A stretch of DNA of 64,000 bases from Chlamydomonas sphaeroides (taxonomy: Eukaryota > Chlorophyta > Chlorophyceae > Chlamydomonadales > Chlamydomonadaceae), in assembly GCA_001662425.1 (NCBI GenBank), contig BDDC01000112.1:9691-73690 (forward strand), read 5' to 3'. The position numbers were made by a program, and so were the translations under genes. This document shows positions 33,894-46,000 of the stretch, in pieces. Every line of letters starts with the position of its first letter. Within the stretch, counting starts at the first letter, position 1. The notes under the pieces are model-generated. The model was not told where the DNA came from. It saw only the letters and a program-made list of their open reading frames with translations, and made no database searches.

Positions 33894-34446
33894 CAGTCGC
33901 TAAACGATTAGTTAGGCCAGCAGCAGCAGCGGAAAGAGCTACAGTGGGTCTCCTTTGTTGCGTTGTGGGTAAGGCGAGCTCTTTCCGCAGACGCAGCGAT
34001 ATTTAAGGAGGCGTGTCATACCTTGCCAGTCGCTGACCATTGCCCTTCCGACCCCTCGGGAGGTGTACGCATGGAGTCAGGCGTTTTTAGCAAAAACCAC
34101 CCCAAGAGCCGACGCTGAAACGCCATTCATTGCCTATCTGCCTGTGACCTTCGTAAAGCAAAGTGACGTCGTGATGAATCGTAAGCATTGGAAGACCAGG
34201 TCCCGCCTAACTTCATAGCAGGGGGGACTGCTTCACAGTGCTCCCCACGGCAGCGCCCACAATACCGCAGCAGCAGCTGCTCGCAGCCCGACCTCAAGCG
34301 CATGTTCAACCAACGCCGCGACGGCAGCACCCCACGCCTTTCAACCTTCTACCACCGCCGCACCGCGCCACCGCAACACGGGCCCCACAACTTCAGTACA
34401 AAGCACCGCTGCCCCTGAACCCTCCTCCCCCGTCCGCCTCCACCGC
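33894..34446. other. Intergenic region upstream of the ABHD11-like gene
   Basis: This holds the 3' end of the Gln/Pro/Gly gene and the promoter of the ABHD11-like gene, both on the minus strand. A TATA-like ttaaatat (minus strand, about 33999-34008) is roughly 110 bp before the start codon. No other feature is clear apart from the inverted repeat listed separately. Confidence 0.5.
33929..33989. repeat. Perfect 12-bp inverted repeat in the ABHD11-like 5' region
   Basis: gcggaaagagct (33929-33940) and agctctttccgc (33978-33989) are exact reverse complements separated by 37 nt. They lie 36-96 bp before the start codon, so the transcript leader could fold into a hairpin, or the arms could be a paired binding site. 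Confidence 0.75.
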
Positions 34447-37400
34447 TTAACGCCTCCGCCGAGGGTCCACCGGCGCCGGCGCGCCAGCAGCGCCGTCACC
34501 GCCCCCACCTTGCCCCTGCTGCCCGTACGCGCCGTACCCCTGTCCCTGCTGCTGCCCGTAGCCCTGCTGCTGCTGGGCGCCGTACCCCGGCCCCTGCTGC
34601 TGCTGCGGATAACCCCCGCCCTGCTGCTGCTGGCCGTACTGCGGGTACTGCCCGTACCCACCGTATGGCTGTCCGTAGCCCGCGTGCTGCGGCTGCTGTT
34701 GGTACGAGCCGGGCTGCTGCTGCTGTGGCTGCTGGTACGATTGGCCGTACTGCTGTTGGGCATAGTAGCTGTCCGGCGCCGGCCCCGGGGCAGGCGGAGC
34801 CGCCGCCGACGCAGGCGCAGCACCGCCCCCGCCGGGCGCGACGGCGTCGGCGGACCCGGGGCCCGCGGCCCCGGCCGCGGCGCCGGCTGGGCGTTGTGGC
34901 TGAGACTGCGCCGGCGGCTGAGGCTGCGCGGGCGGGTAGGCTGTCTGTTGGTGGTAGGGGTGCTCGGTGACTTGGGGACCGCCGGGCGCGGCGCCGCCGT
35001 ACGGCGCTGCCTGGCCGTACCCCGGCCACTGCTGCCCGTACGCAGCCTGCGTAGGCCCCGGCGCACCACCGCCGCTGCCGCCGCCGGCCGGCGCCGCCGC
35101 GCCGCCCGCAAGCGCCGCAACGCTGCTCAGCGCGCCGGCCGCGGCCGCGGCGGCGGCGGCGGCCGCAGCCGCTGCCGTTGCGGGCGACGGCGGTGCAGGC
35201 GCCGCCGGCGGTGCAGCTGCCGGCGCGGCGGCGGCGCCTTTCCCTGCGCGGCTGAGTGCGGCCAGGACCTCGCCCATGCCGCCGGCGCCGCCCGAGGCGC
35301 CGTGCTGCTGCATGAGCAGTGCCAGCAGGTCGGCTGAGGTGAGCTTGCTGGGGTCCACGTTGGGCGGCAGCGTGATGGTGCCCAGCGTCATGAGAGGGTG
35401 CGACCCGGGGGCGGCGCCGCCGCCGCCGGCGACAGGTGCAGCAGGGGCAGGAGGAGGCGGGGCAGCGGAGCCGCCGTGCGGTGGGCTGGGTTGCACCGAT
35501 GGCGCCTGGGCGGGCTGCTGCGGCTGCCAGCCATAGGCCGTATGCGCAGCGGCGGGGGCCTGGGCCTGGGCCTGGGGTTGGGCCTGGGGTTGGGCCTGGG
35601 GCTGCGTCTGGGGCTGGCCCTGCGGCGGCTTGTTGAAGTGCTGCTGCAGCGCCGCCAGTGTGCTAGACAGGATGTCGGAGCTGGGTGCCGCCTGCTGCTG
35701 GGGCTGCTGGGGCTGCTGGCCGCCCTGCGGCGCGGCTGCGGCCAGGTGCTTTCGCAGCTCCGACAGCGCATCGCTCAGCGAGTCGGCAGGGAGCAGCGAC
35801 CCTTGCTGCTGCTGGTGCTGGGGCTGTTGCTGCTGTTGCTGCTGGGGCTGCCGCTGGGGTTGGCCGAAGGCCTGCTGGCCCTGACCCTGGCCCTGCTGCT
35901 GCTGCTGCTGGGCGGCCTGCTGCTGCCAGCCCTGCGCCTGCTGCTGGGCGTATGTCGACGGCGGCTGTTGCTGTGGCGGTGGCGGCGGCGGCTGGGGCGG
36001 CTGCTGCGGCAGGGAGTCCCGCGACGGCGAGTACGGCTGGGCACCGGCGGCCGCGGCCTGGCCCGGCGGCGGCGGCGGCGCGCCGTACTGCGACTGCGGT
36101 TGCTGGGCCTGCGGCTGCGGGTGGTGCGGTCCCGGGCCGGCGGGGCCCTGCGGCGGGAAGCCTTGGGGCTGCTGCTGCTGGAGCCCAGGACCGGGGCCAT
36201 AGCCGTTGGCGGCCGATGGGGCGCCGGCCTGCGCCGCGTGCGGCGGGCTGGGCTGGGGGCCGCCCTGTCCCGGCGGCCCGTAGGCGCCGCCACCGTACGG
36301 GCCCTGCTGCTGCGGCCCCGGCTGCTGCGGCCCGGGCTGCTGCGGCCAGGGCTGCTGCTGCGGGTAGGCACCAGGCTGCGGTGCGCCGGCGCCCGCAAAC
36401 GGCGTCGCCTGCTGCTGCTGAGGATGAGGATGCGGCTGCTGCTGGGCATGCCCCGGCCACGCCTGCCCCGGCCCCTGCGCCGGCCCTGCCCCGGGCCAGC
36501 CGCCGGCATTGGGCTGCGGCCCCGGCTGGGGACCGCCGTAGGGCCCCTGCGGCTGCGGCTGCCCGCCTCCGCCGCCAGCCGGCAGCTGCTGCGGCTGCCC
36601 CTGCTGCTGCGGGCTCTGCGGCGGCGGCGAAGGGTCCGAGTCCCATCGCGAGCGCTTGGCACGCCGCTCGCCGCCGCCAGCGCCGCTGCTGCCACCGCCC
36701 TGCTGCTGCTGCTGCTGCGGCGCCTGGCCGCCGTAGCCCTGCCCGGGGCCACCCTGCGGCGGCGCGAGCTGCGGCGACGCGTGGCCGCCGGCCGGCTGGC
36801 CGTAGCCTGGGTGCGGGCCCTGCGGGAACGGCTGCTGCGGGCCGGAGGGAGGGCCTTGCGGGTACGGCTGCTGCTGCTGCTGGGGCTGGGGCTGCTGCGG
36901 GCCCGGCGGAGGGCCCTGCTGCCCCGGGCCGCCTGGCTGGCCAAAGCCGTACGCGCCCTGGCCCATGCCCTGTGGGCCCTGGCCCATGCCCTGTTGGTAG
37001 GGCGGCGGGCCCGCCTGCGGGGCCCCGCCGGCGTAGGGCTGCTGGCCGTAGGGCGCCTCGTAGCCGCCCGGCTGCTGCTGCTGCTGCGGTTGCGGCGGAT
37101 GCCCCTGCTGGTGCGGCTGCGGCGACAGCGGGGGCGCATTCCAACCACCGGCGCCGCCGGGGGCACCCTGCTGCTGAGGATGAGGATGCTGCGGCCCGCC
37201 GCCGCCGCCTGGGCCTCCGCCTGCGCCGCCTTCTCCTTCGTCCTTGTCCCACCGAGACCTGCGCTTGCCGCCCGCTCCCCGGCCAGCGCCCTGACCCTGC
37301 CCGGGGCCGTCACCACGGCCCTGCTGCTGGGGCTGCTGGTGCCCGGGGTAGCCAGGCCCTTGGCCCCCGGGGCCCTGCGGCGGGCCGTTGGGCCCAGGGC

Positions 37401-40295
37401 CCCCATACCCGGGGCCCTGAGGCCCTGCGCCGCCGTACCCGGATCCCTGCGATGGCTCCTGCGGCCCGGCGACCCCGTACCCGGGGCCTTGCGGGCCACC
37501 GGGAGGGCGCTGCTCTGGCTGCGCGTGGTGCGGGCCCTGCGGAGGGTATCCGTCGCCGCCGTGGGATTGGGGCCGGCCGAAGCCACCCGCCTGCGGCCCC
37601 TGTGGGCCCGGCGGAGGGCCCTGCCGGTAGGGTCCCTGGTCGAACGACTGCTGCGGCTGCTGCGGGGGGAAGGCATGTGAGCCGCCGCCTGGCGGGCCCT
37701 GGCCCTGCGGGAAGGACGGCCCCGGGGCCGCGCCAGGCTGCCAGCCGTGCTGCTGTGTCGCCCACACGTCCGGCGGCGGTGCGTCGGCGCCCTGCGGAGG
37801 CCAGCCAGCGCCCTGCGGCGCCTGCGCCTGCGGGCCGCCCCACCCGCCGCTGCCGCCACCGCCGCCATCCGGAAACCGGCCCGGCTCGTGGCCATCTTGC
37901 CCGCCCTGCTGCGGATGTTGCGACTCCTGCTTTGCCCGCGGTGCCGCGCCGGCGCCGGGCTCCGCACCGCCGCCGGGACCTCGGCCGTCGCTGGGCTCGG
38001 GGTCCCGCCAGCGCGACCGCCTGCCGCCGCCACCTCTGCCGCCGGCCGCCTCCTCTCGTCCGCCGCCGCCGCCTTGCTGCTGTTGGCCGGGCCCCTGCGG
38101 GCCGCCGTCACGGCCTTGCGGAATGTGTTGCCCTTGCTGCGGCCCGTGCTGCCCTTGCTGCAGCCCTTGCGGTTGCTGCTGCTGCTGCTGCTGCTGCGGG
38201 GGCTGCCCACGCCACGCCTCGCCGGCGCCGGGCCCGGGGCCCGGCCAGCCGTGCGGCAGTGGGCCCTCGCCGCCGGGGCCGCTACCGTGGGGCCAGGGCG
38301 TGTGCTGCGGGTACGGCCCGCCGTGCTGTGGGCAGGGGCCGATTCCGGGAGGGGCAGGGAGGCGTGGGCGCGCCAGCGGACAGCCGCAGGGGCCTAAAGT
38401 TGGCGCTGAGCCCGGGCCGCGGCATGCGAGGGCGCACGCAGGTGGGGGTGGTGCGCAGGGGGTTTGCGAGGGCCGCGCTGGCCTGCAGGCCTTGGGACAC
38501 ATGAGAGCGCCTAGGGTGCAGGGCTGGCCATGCCACCGGGGCCGGCCGGCAGACCTGGGGGCTGAGCTTCACACACTTGCAACGGGCTGCATGCCCCACC
38601 TGCTGCGGGGGCTGCATGCGGCCGTCGCCGGGGCCTGGACCGCCCATGCGGCCGTCGCCGGGGCCCCCCAGTCGAGGGTCGGGCTGCGCACCGCCCAGCC
38701 GAGGGTCGGGCTGCATGCCGGAGGGCTGACCTGCGGGGCCGAGGGGCGGGCCGGCAGGGGGCGGGAGGGAGCCGGGGAGGCGGGCAGGGGCGGGAGCAGG
38801 GGGCGTCGGGGCAGAGGCATTGGAGGCAAGGGCAGGGGCGGTGGTGGCGCAGTGCTGCTTCCGCGCATTCGTTCTTTGGTGCGCCGTGTGCAGGTGCTCA
38901 GCCTGGTGCTGCCCGGCTCTGGTCTCCTCCGCGCAATGCGGCTACGCAGCGATCCGCAGGCTGCGGCCTTCTGGGTCCATGGAGCTGCGCGTGCTGCTGT
39001 GACGGGCGGCAGTCGTGACGGGGCAGGGCGAGGCTTGGGGGCGGAAGTGACCGCCGGCAGCTGCTGCCGTGCGGCGCCGGCAGCGGATGCCGGGTCGCAG
39101 AGGCGCAGGGTGTGCAGGGCGCGTCGCCACAGCGGCAGGCGGCAAGTGAATCAAGCAGGTTTGGGGGCTTGAGTCAGACAGAATGTGTGCCCATAGAAGT
39201 GGGGGCCATGCCGTGCCATGGCGGGATGCGGTCCGGGCTGCTAAAGGGCGTGGGTGAGCTGCAGGCAGCGCAGGATGCACAGCGGTGCAGGCAGCGACGG
39301 GGCCCACGCTGCCGGCTGGCTAAGCGCACAGGGGGCCGCTGTGCCGCTGCGGGGCTCAGCAGCAGAGTGTGGTGAGGCGGGGCGTGCTGGAACCTTGCGC
39401 AGGGCCTGCCCAGTTCAGCAGACGTTAACGGCCGTTGCCCGGGTTGCTATCCCTGAGTGCTACCGGCGACAGCAGACGCGGGTGAAATCGCTGCAGTTCG
39501 CTGCAAGGTCTGCAGCAAGGGCGCTTGGCCTGCGAGCGTGCCTTGCCGACACGGCGCGGTCTGCGAGCGTGCCTTGCCGGCGCCTGCGTGGTCCCTGCGC
39601 GCACCCAAGGCACCTGCCTGCCCAGGAGCAAACACAAGAGGTGCGCGCAAGAGACCACGCAGACAGGGCGCCAAGCTCACTGCTACGCTAACGGCTGTTG
39701 CGTGTGTTTCACGGCACTGCTCGGTGGCGTTGACAGGGGCACCCCGGCATACAGCTTCACTAGCAGGCACTCTCGACAGCGGCAGTGCAATCCCATGTGA
39801 GCTACGAACCCGACCTTGCTGCCGCTCACACAGAGCGCAGTGACCCGATCCGTGTTCCGTACCTTGCGGCGCTGAGTTGTAGCCCCCAGGGTGGAAGTCG
39901 CTGCCGGGTGGTGGCATGCCTCCGACGGGGCCGTCCGGACGACCGCCGGGCTGCTGCCAGTCCTGGGAGGGACCTGGGAAGCCCCGGGCGTCGGGGTGCG
40001 GAGGGTACATAGGCTGGCCACCTGCGAAGGCTGGACCGTCGAGCGGACCGTTGAACGAGCCTGGGCCCGGCGCCCAGCCATCATAACGGCCCGCATCGCC
40101 ATCTTGTTGATACGGGCGGTTCATGCCACGAGCGAGTCGATTTGGAGCATGGGGTGGGCCGTGCTGGGGTCCGGGCCAGGGAGGTCGGTCTGGGCCTGGG
40201 TGTTGCCGACGATCGTCCTTGAACGTGTCCATGCGGGGGACGCCGCCCCCACGGCCGCCCCCTCGGCCACTGCGGCCGCGTCCGTTCATGCTCAT
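34447..40295 (-). CDS. Gln/Pro/Gly-rich protein with RSRW (ULM-like) motifs, putative RNA-processing factor
   Basis: Three exons, 40295-39863, 38730-38600 and 38325-34447, join in phase to 1480 residues; the last is one open frame of 1292 codons. Exon 1 begins MSMNGRGRSGRGGGRGGG, an RGG-like basic patch. Exon 2 holds QPDPRLGG and GDGRMG repeats. The large exon is dominated by Gln runs and PQGP/GYG repeats, ending with Tyr-Gly-Gln prion-like sequence as in FUS-type proteins. Three basic tryptophan motifs occur: RRSRWRDPE (38028-38002), KRRSRWDKDE (near 37250) and KRSRWDSDP (near 36650). RxxRW[DN] is the form of UHM-ligand motifs in SF1 and SF3B1 that bind U2AF-type domains. A role in splicing or RNP condensates is inference. 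No folded RNA-binding domain was seen. Long antisense ORFs here are composition shadows. Confidence 0.7.
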
Positions 40296-41028
40296 GGCCA
40301 GGTGCAGCTGCTGCTGTGGCCTGTTGGGTCACAGTTGACTGACCGTGGTCCAAGGGCCGCGCCTGACGCGGGGCAGGCAGCAGCGCTAGAGCAAGCAGGT
40401 CGCCAACTTTGGACTCTGGGCGCAGTGATGTATGTTCTTGTGGCCTCGTGTGTGTGCGAGGAGCCTCAGCGAGTCTTCTCGAAACACGAAAGAGGGCACG
40501 CGCGGACTTTACGTGAGACCAAGGGTCAACCAGCCAGATGCTTGCATGGTGTCCTGACTATACGCTAAGGAAGACCAAGGCTCGCGCGGAGTGTGCTTGT
40601 GTTTGTCTTAGCAATGCGGTCCAGGCATCCTGCTGTTAGGGGCAAAGCAGCTTGGACAGGCTGGGGCGTGGTAACTGTGGTAACGGGGAACATACAGTGC
40701 TGTGTGCGCGGGGGCCTGCCCTTCCTGCCCAGAACGCCGCGCATCGGCCCATGCGAGGCGAGAGCAAAAGTTCCGCGAGGCGGCAAGCCCTCCCTCTTTC
40801 TCCAAATCCTTGGACTCTTCTCACACCTCAGGTAGGTAGCGACGCCGTCCATAGTGCGCGCGGCAAGCGGGAGCATTCCGCCGCCGCGTTCAGCTGCTCG
40901 AGCTGCGTTCTCTGTGACGCGCCCGTGCAGGTGTGCAGTGGGAGTCGAGTCGACCTCGAGTCGACGCGTAAAAGAGAGGTCCCAAACCCACAAAGCTTGG
41001 CGGCTGTCTCTTCCTCAGGCCAGCAAAG
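40296..41028. other. Divergent promoter region of the Gln/Pro/Gly gene and RPS10
   Basis: No coding feature is supportable in 733 bp. It must hold two promoters and 5' UTRs. An ag at 41017-41018 (ctcctcag-like) just before the RPS10 start could be the acceptor of a 5' UTR intron. Confidence 0.5.
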
Positions 41029-42364
41029 ATGCTCATTCCGAAGAAGAACCGCAGGGAGGTCTACAAGTACCTCTTCAAGGGTGAGCGGGCGGGGCTTCGG
41101 CGAGGCGCTCGGTCGCGGATGCTACACGCGCCGCAATCAGTCGCTGCACCGGCACGTGCGATGGCTACAAGCTGGGTGTCTCACGCTGCAAACCCTGCCT
41201 CCCCGCACCCCGCAGAGGGCGTTCTCCAGGCGGAGAAGGACTTCAACCTCAAGGAGCATGCCGAGATCCCCGGCGTGCCCAACCTGCAGGTCATCAAGCT
41301 CATGCAGAGCTTCAAGTCCAAGGAGCTGGTGACCGAGCGCTTCTCGTGGAGGCACTACTACTGGTGCGCGGGGCTCCACGCGGGAGCGAGCGGCGCTGGC
41401 GTCAAACAGCAGCCCAGCTCCCCGGGTCACTCATCAGACAGCCCTCCTCTGTGAAAAGCTGCTTCCGAGCCTACACCGCCAGCAACATGCCCCCGTGCCT
41501 CTTCCCCCGGCGCCCAGGTTCCTGACCAACGCCGGCATTGACTACCTGCGCGAGTACCTGAACCTGCCCAGCGAGATCGTGCCCGCCACGCTCAAGAAGA
41601 GCAACCGCCCCCTGGAGCGCGGCCCGCCCATGCGCGGCGACCGCCCGCCCCGCCGCGAGGTGCGGCCGAGCTGCTGCTGGCGCGCGGGAAGGGACCGCCT
41701 GCCCGGAGCCGGCGAGCAGCTGGGGCCGGGAAGCTGCGATGGAGGAGGCCCGGCGGATCCCGTGTTGTGGGCTGGCGCTTGTGGTGCCGCGCGCGCTGAG
41801 CTGGGCGTCGGAGCCCAGTGCCGGTGGCATGCCGTCGCGCTGGCGTGCTTTTGTGAATCCGCCCTCACGCGAGCTGCGCACCGTGTCTTCCTGTCGCCTG
41901 CAGGGTGGTGCCTTCGGCGGGCCCCGCGAGGGTGGCCGCGAGGGCTACCGCGGTGCCCCCCGCGAGGGCGGCGGCTTCGGCCGCGGTGCCGACAAGGTGA
42001 GCGCACACACCGAGCAGCGCAACACCCGGGAGGGAGCAACACTCGGGAGGCATGCACACACACACCCCCACACACACATCGCGGCTCGGCAGAGGCGGGA
42101 GCGGCTCGTACAGCGCGCCGAACCAGGCGAAGCCAGCCCAGCTCGACCGAGCGAAGCTTGGGGAAGCCGCCCTGTTGCGTAGCACACGAGTGGATATCGG
42201 CAGCGAGGCCCTGGACCTCGGCCGCGGGTACTGGTATCCGCCCGACTTGACCGCTGACGGCCGACCGCCCTCCCTGGCGTCCACAGGCTGGCGCCCCCGG
42301 CGCCTACCAGCCGCAGTTCGGCGGCAGCGGCGGCTTCGGCCGCGGCGGCGCGGCTCCCCAGTAA
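41029..42364 (+). CDS. RPS10: Small-subunit ribosomal protein eS10 (RPS10)
   Basis: Five exons, 41029-41080, 41216-41363, 41518-41659, 41904-41996 and 42287-42364, join in phase to 170 residues. The sequence [20 protein letters not shown], then [39 protein letters not shown] and [13 protein letters not shown], is the highly conserved eS10 core. It ends with the usual Gly/Arg/Phe-rich tail (GGFGRGG). eS10 lies at the head of the 40S subunit near the mRNA entry side. Each exon boundary falls at a standard GT-AG site, and phases 1, 2, 0, 0 are consistent. The length is normal for the plant/algal family. Confidence 0.96.
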
Positions 42365-43060
42365 GGCAGCTGCTCTCCGGATGAAGGCCCCCCGCTGGCC
42401 CGGCGGCCCGGGCGCGCCTGTCAACCGCGCCTGCGTGGCACTTGTGTAACGCATGGCGGGAGTGCACCCGGTCACTTCGTGTCACCCGCTCCCTGTGTCT
42501 CACGGCGTCGCTGGAGCAGCCCGTGTGCGGTGTGAGCGCGGTATGCAGCCGTGAGCAGGAGCCTTCTGTCCGTCAGTGGTGTGGGCAGCTTGAAGGCCGC
42601 TGCCTGAACAGACAGCCAGGGGCTTGGCCAGCGGAGGGTACTGTAACCTGGACTCAGCAAGGCAGCGGTCAACCGCGGTTGGCAGCTGCGCATTGAAGGC
42701 TGCCTGCCGACCGCCGTCAGATCTCCCTCTGGACGTGTGGCTGCGCATGGTGCTTCAGGGCACAACCCTGAGCTTTCGCCGGCGCCGCCGCTGGTGGCCA
42801 GTCAAGTGCATAGCAACCACATGTGCACTTGTATGCTAAACTCTCGCAGGCATGGCGTCTTGGGGAAACAACCAACTGGGGATGGGGTAGGTGGGGGGCA
42901 GCTCTGCCTGCCAAAACCCGCGTACGTCCGACTGACCGCCTCGTCAGTCCAAGTCGACTTCGCGCCTAGCATGCGCTTGCTCGCACTCCAACCCTCTACC
43001 CGCGATGTCCCCGTCACTTGATCTTGCAGGATACCTGTTGTGTACACATCGGCGCAACCG
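42365..43060. other. Intergenic region RPS10 to glycosyltransferase
   Basis: This should contain the RPS10 3' UTR and the promoter/5' UTR of the next gene. A tcttgcag at 43022-43029 before the next start codon could be a 5' UTR acceptor. No coding feature is supportable. Confidence 0.5.
42445..42449 (+). promoter_or_regulatory. TGTAA candidate polyadenylation signal, RPS10
   Basis: TGTAA lies 81 nt after the RPS10 stop, fitting the short 3' UTR of a ribosomal protein gene. A second TGTAA is at 42652-42656. Confidence 0.5.
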
Positions 43061-46000
43061 ATGAGCGTGCCTAGTGCGCGGGCTCTCTTGCTCGCCATTT
43101 TTACATGCGTCTTGGCAGCTACGACCTGCTCGAAAGCTGCAACGACCGGCCCGCAGCTTGGACAACGGCAGCAGTTGGGCTCATCCTCTAGCGACGCGTG
43201 GCCGCTGTGCCAGCGGCTACACCAGGCGATCGCATCTGCTCTCGATGGCCACGTAGCGCTGCTGGCGGACCTTCGACGGCACCTGCAACTGCAGCAATAC
43301 CTCACCCGCCATGCCTTGGAAGCGGAGCTGTCGCTACCGTCTGGGGACGACCCAGCGGCGGCCGGAGCAGCTAGCGGCGTCGATTTTTCAGCTGAGATGA
43401 AGCGCTTGCAGAGCCAGGCTAGCGAGCACGGGGCGGCCGCGGAGGACATCCTCGCCAAGCTGCGGGATGCCCTCCGCGCCAAGGCGCCCGCCAGCGCCGA
43501 CTCCCCCGGGCCATCCTCCAACGCTAGCAACGCTCCCACAACCTCCATAGAAGCCAACCTGCCCTTCCTGCGGCAATGCGTCCTCACGCGCCTCGACACC
43601 AGCCTCTACACCTGGCAGCCCAGCCAGCCCGGAGCAAGCGCCGCGGCCGCCGCATCATCGCCGCCAGCGGCCGCAGCGTCCAGCCCCAGCGCGACCCCGC
43701 CCACGGCCGCGCCGCAGCCGCAGCCGCAGCCGCAGCCTGCCGACCACGCGGCCCACGCCTCGGGCCGCCCGCTCGTCTCTCTCATGGTCCAGTACTTTAA
43801 CCGGCCCTGGATGCTGCCCTCCCTGGTGGCGCCCTTCCGCCGCTGCTCCTCGGCCCACGCCATGCCGCCCGCCGCGCTCTGGAACACCGCCCACCCACGC
43901 TCCTCGTCCCCCTCCCCATCCACCACTCCCACCCTCTCGCCGCCCTCCGCCGCCCAACCCACATCCGCCAACGCCTCGGGCAGTGCGTCAGACGCCGCCT
44001 CCGGCGCTTCCGGCGCTTCCAGCGCCTCCGGCACCGATGCCGACGACGTGTTTGGACCGGGCTGGCGCGGCCTGGGCTTTGGGATCGAGATGCTGGTCAA
44101 CGTGGATAGCAAGAGTGACGCGGCCGAAGTGGCGGCGTTCGCGGCGGGGCCGCTGGGATCCGGGTTCGTGATCCCCGTGTACAGCAACAACGTGCACGAG
44201 ATCCGGTCGTACAACCGGCTGGCGCAGCTGGCGCGCGGCAAGATCCTCGTCATGCTGCAGGTGCGGGGATCTGGTCCCTGTGTCCTGCGCCCCCAAGGGC
44301 CCTTAGTGGCACCGTCGGAGCTCAGGGGGCTGAGGCCGACACCACCCCGCCTGCTAACCCCCGGCCCCCGGCCCCCAGGACGACGACGTGTTCCCGGCCG
44401 AGACCGCCTGCCACTGGCTCATGTCGGTGGTGCGCGCTTTTAAGCGCTGGCCCCGGCTGGGCGCCGTCGGGTGCGGCGGCGTTGCCGGGGGAGGGGAGGG
44501 CGCCGCGGGGGCTGCGCCCCTGCCCGTGGGAAGGGGCCGTGCCCCAGCCGCGGGGGAGGAAGGCTCGTGCTCGTGCCAAGGGGAGGGAGCCGTGTCCCTG
44601 TTGAGGGATGGGGGCCTCGATCGCCCTTGCGCCCGCGCAGGGCACGGCGGCCGGCCGCCTGCCGCGCCACTGCTGCACCACCGCTGCGGCCCACGCGCTC
44701 CGCCCCCGACTGGTCCCGGTACCCGTGCCCGTGCCCCTGCTGCCGCCAGGTCGCAGCGCTTCGTGTTCAACTACCACCCCAACACCACGGGTGGGTGGGT
44801 GTGTTGTGTGGCAGGGTGGGCAGCCCGCCAGCCTACTCAACCACTCACCCCTCGACCCGCCCGCACCCAGCCGCCCTCCCCGCGCTGCGCATTTCAGACG
44901 CCCCCCATCCTGGGGAGGCCGGTTACCTGAGGATACAGTTTCATACAACCCGCCCCACCATCCCTGGCACAAAGCCCAGCCTGCGCTCACTCACTAGCGC
45001 ACCTCCACCACACCGCTGCCGCACCTGCCGGGGTCCGGGCTTGCGCTCGGCGACTGCAAATCCGTTGATTGCTCCCTCGGCACCCACCTCCCACCCCTGC
45101 CGCCCGCCCCGCAGATGTGGGCGTGCACTACTGGGACCCGGGCGCCGGCCTGGTGCACGTGCCCACACCCGGCGTGGGCGACCCACGGGACTTCTGGCCC
45201 GTGGGCGACGGCGATGAGGTGGATGAGGATGCCGAGGACGAGGAGGAGGAGGAGGAGGAGGAGGAGGAGCAGGGCGAGGATGGCGAGGTGGCGCACAGCG
45301 GCGGCCGGCGGCTGCGCGGCGCCGCCGGCGCGTCGGGAGCGGCAGCGGTCGCAGCCATGGGCGTCGCGGCACGCGCGCCAGGCGGCCTCGGCGGTCCCGG
45401 GCAAGAACCCGCCGGGCCGCTGCGGTCAGAGGCGCTGCGCCGGCTGCGGCAGCGGCCGCGCGCCGCAGTGCCGCGGCAGGGCCCCGCTGCGGCAGAGGCC
45501 TGGCTGCGGCACCGGCGGCGGCTGGCGGCGGCCGACGGCGCCGGCCCGCAGGACGCAGGGGCCGCCGCCCCGTCCTTGGCCCCCTCCGACTCCTCCTCAT
45601 CCTCCAACTCCTCCTCTGCGGACGAGGAGCTGTTCTATTACTACGACTGGCGAATGTACTTTGCGAACGACGGCCGCCTCGCGATGCAGTGAGTGCTTGC
45701 CTCCGGTACCGCCCCAGGCCATGAACGCGGCGTACACCGCCAGCCACGCAACGCCACCTCCCGCACCTGCAGGCGCTGCTGCTTCCCTCGGGCCGCCCTG
45801 CAGCCCCCATCCCTGAAGGGTAGCAGCCCGGCTGTCACGCGCGCAGTGGTGACCCTCGACCGCCCGCCCCTGCCCTGGCGCACGCTGCGCCGCCCTCGCG
45901 CGCCACCCCATGCTTCTCCATGCAACCCCTCGTGCGCCTCGCCGTGCTTCTTCATGGAACCCCCCCTCCCTCGTCGCCCGCCCAGGTGGGTGGCCATCGG

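Noticed and set aside
35398..38504. Two long plus-strand open frames (760 and 939 codons) opposite the Gln/Pro/Gly gene
   Set aside because: They are Arg/Leu/Ala-rich translations expected from the antisense of CAG/GGC-rich coding sequence, without motifs or splice logic. The minus-strand frame gives coherent repeats and joins in phase to two upstream exons.
44157..44168. GGGTTCGTG motif within a glycosyltransferase exon
   Set aside because: It encodes the conserved Gly-Phe-Val of GSGFVIPVYS, so it is explained by coding sequence and was not counted with the intronic motif.
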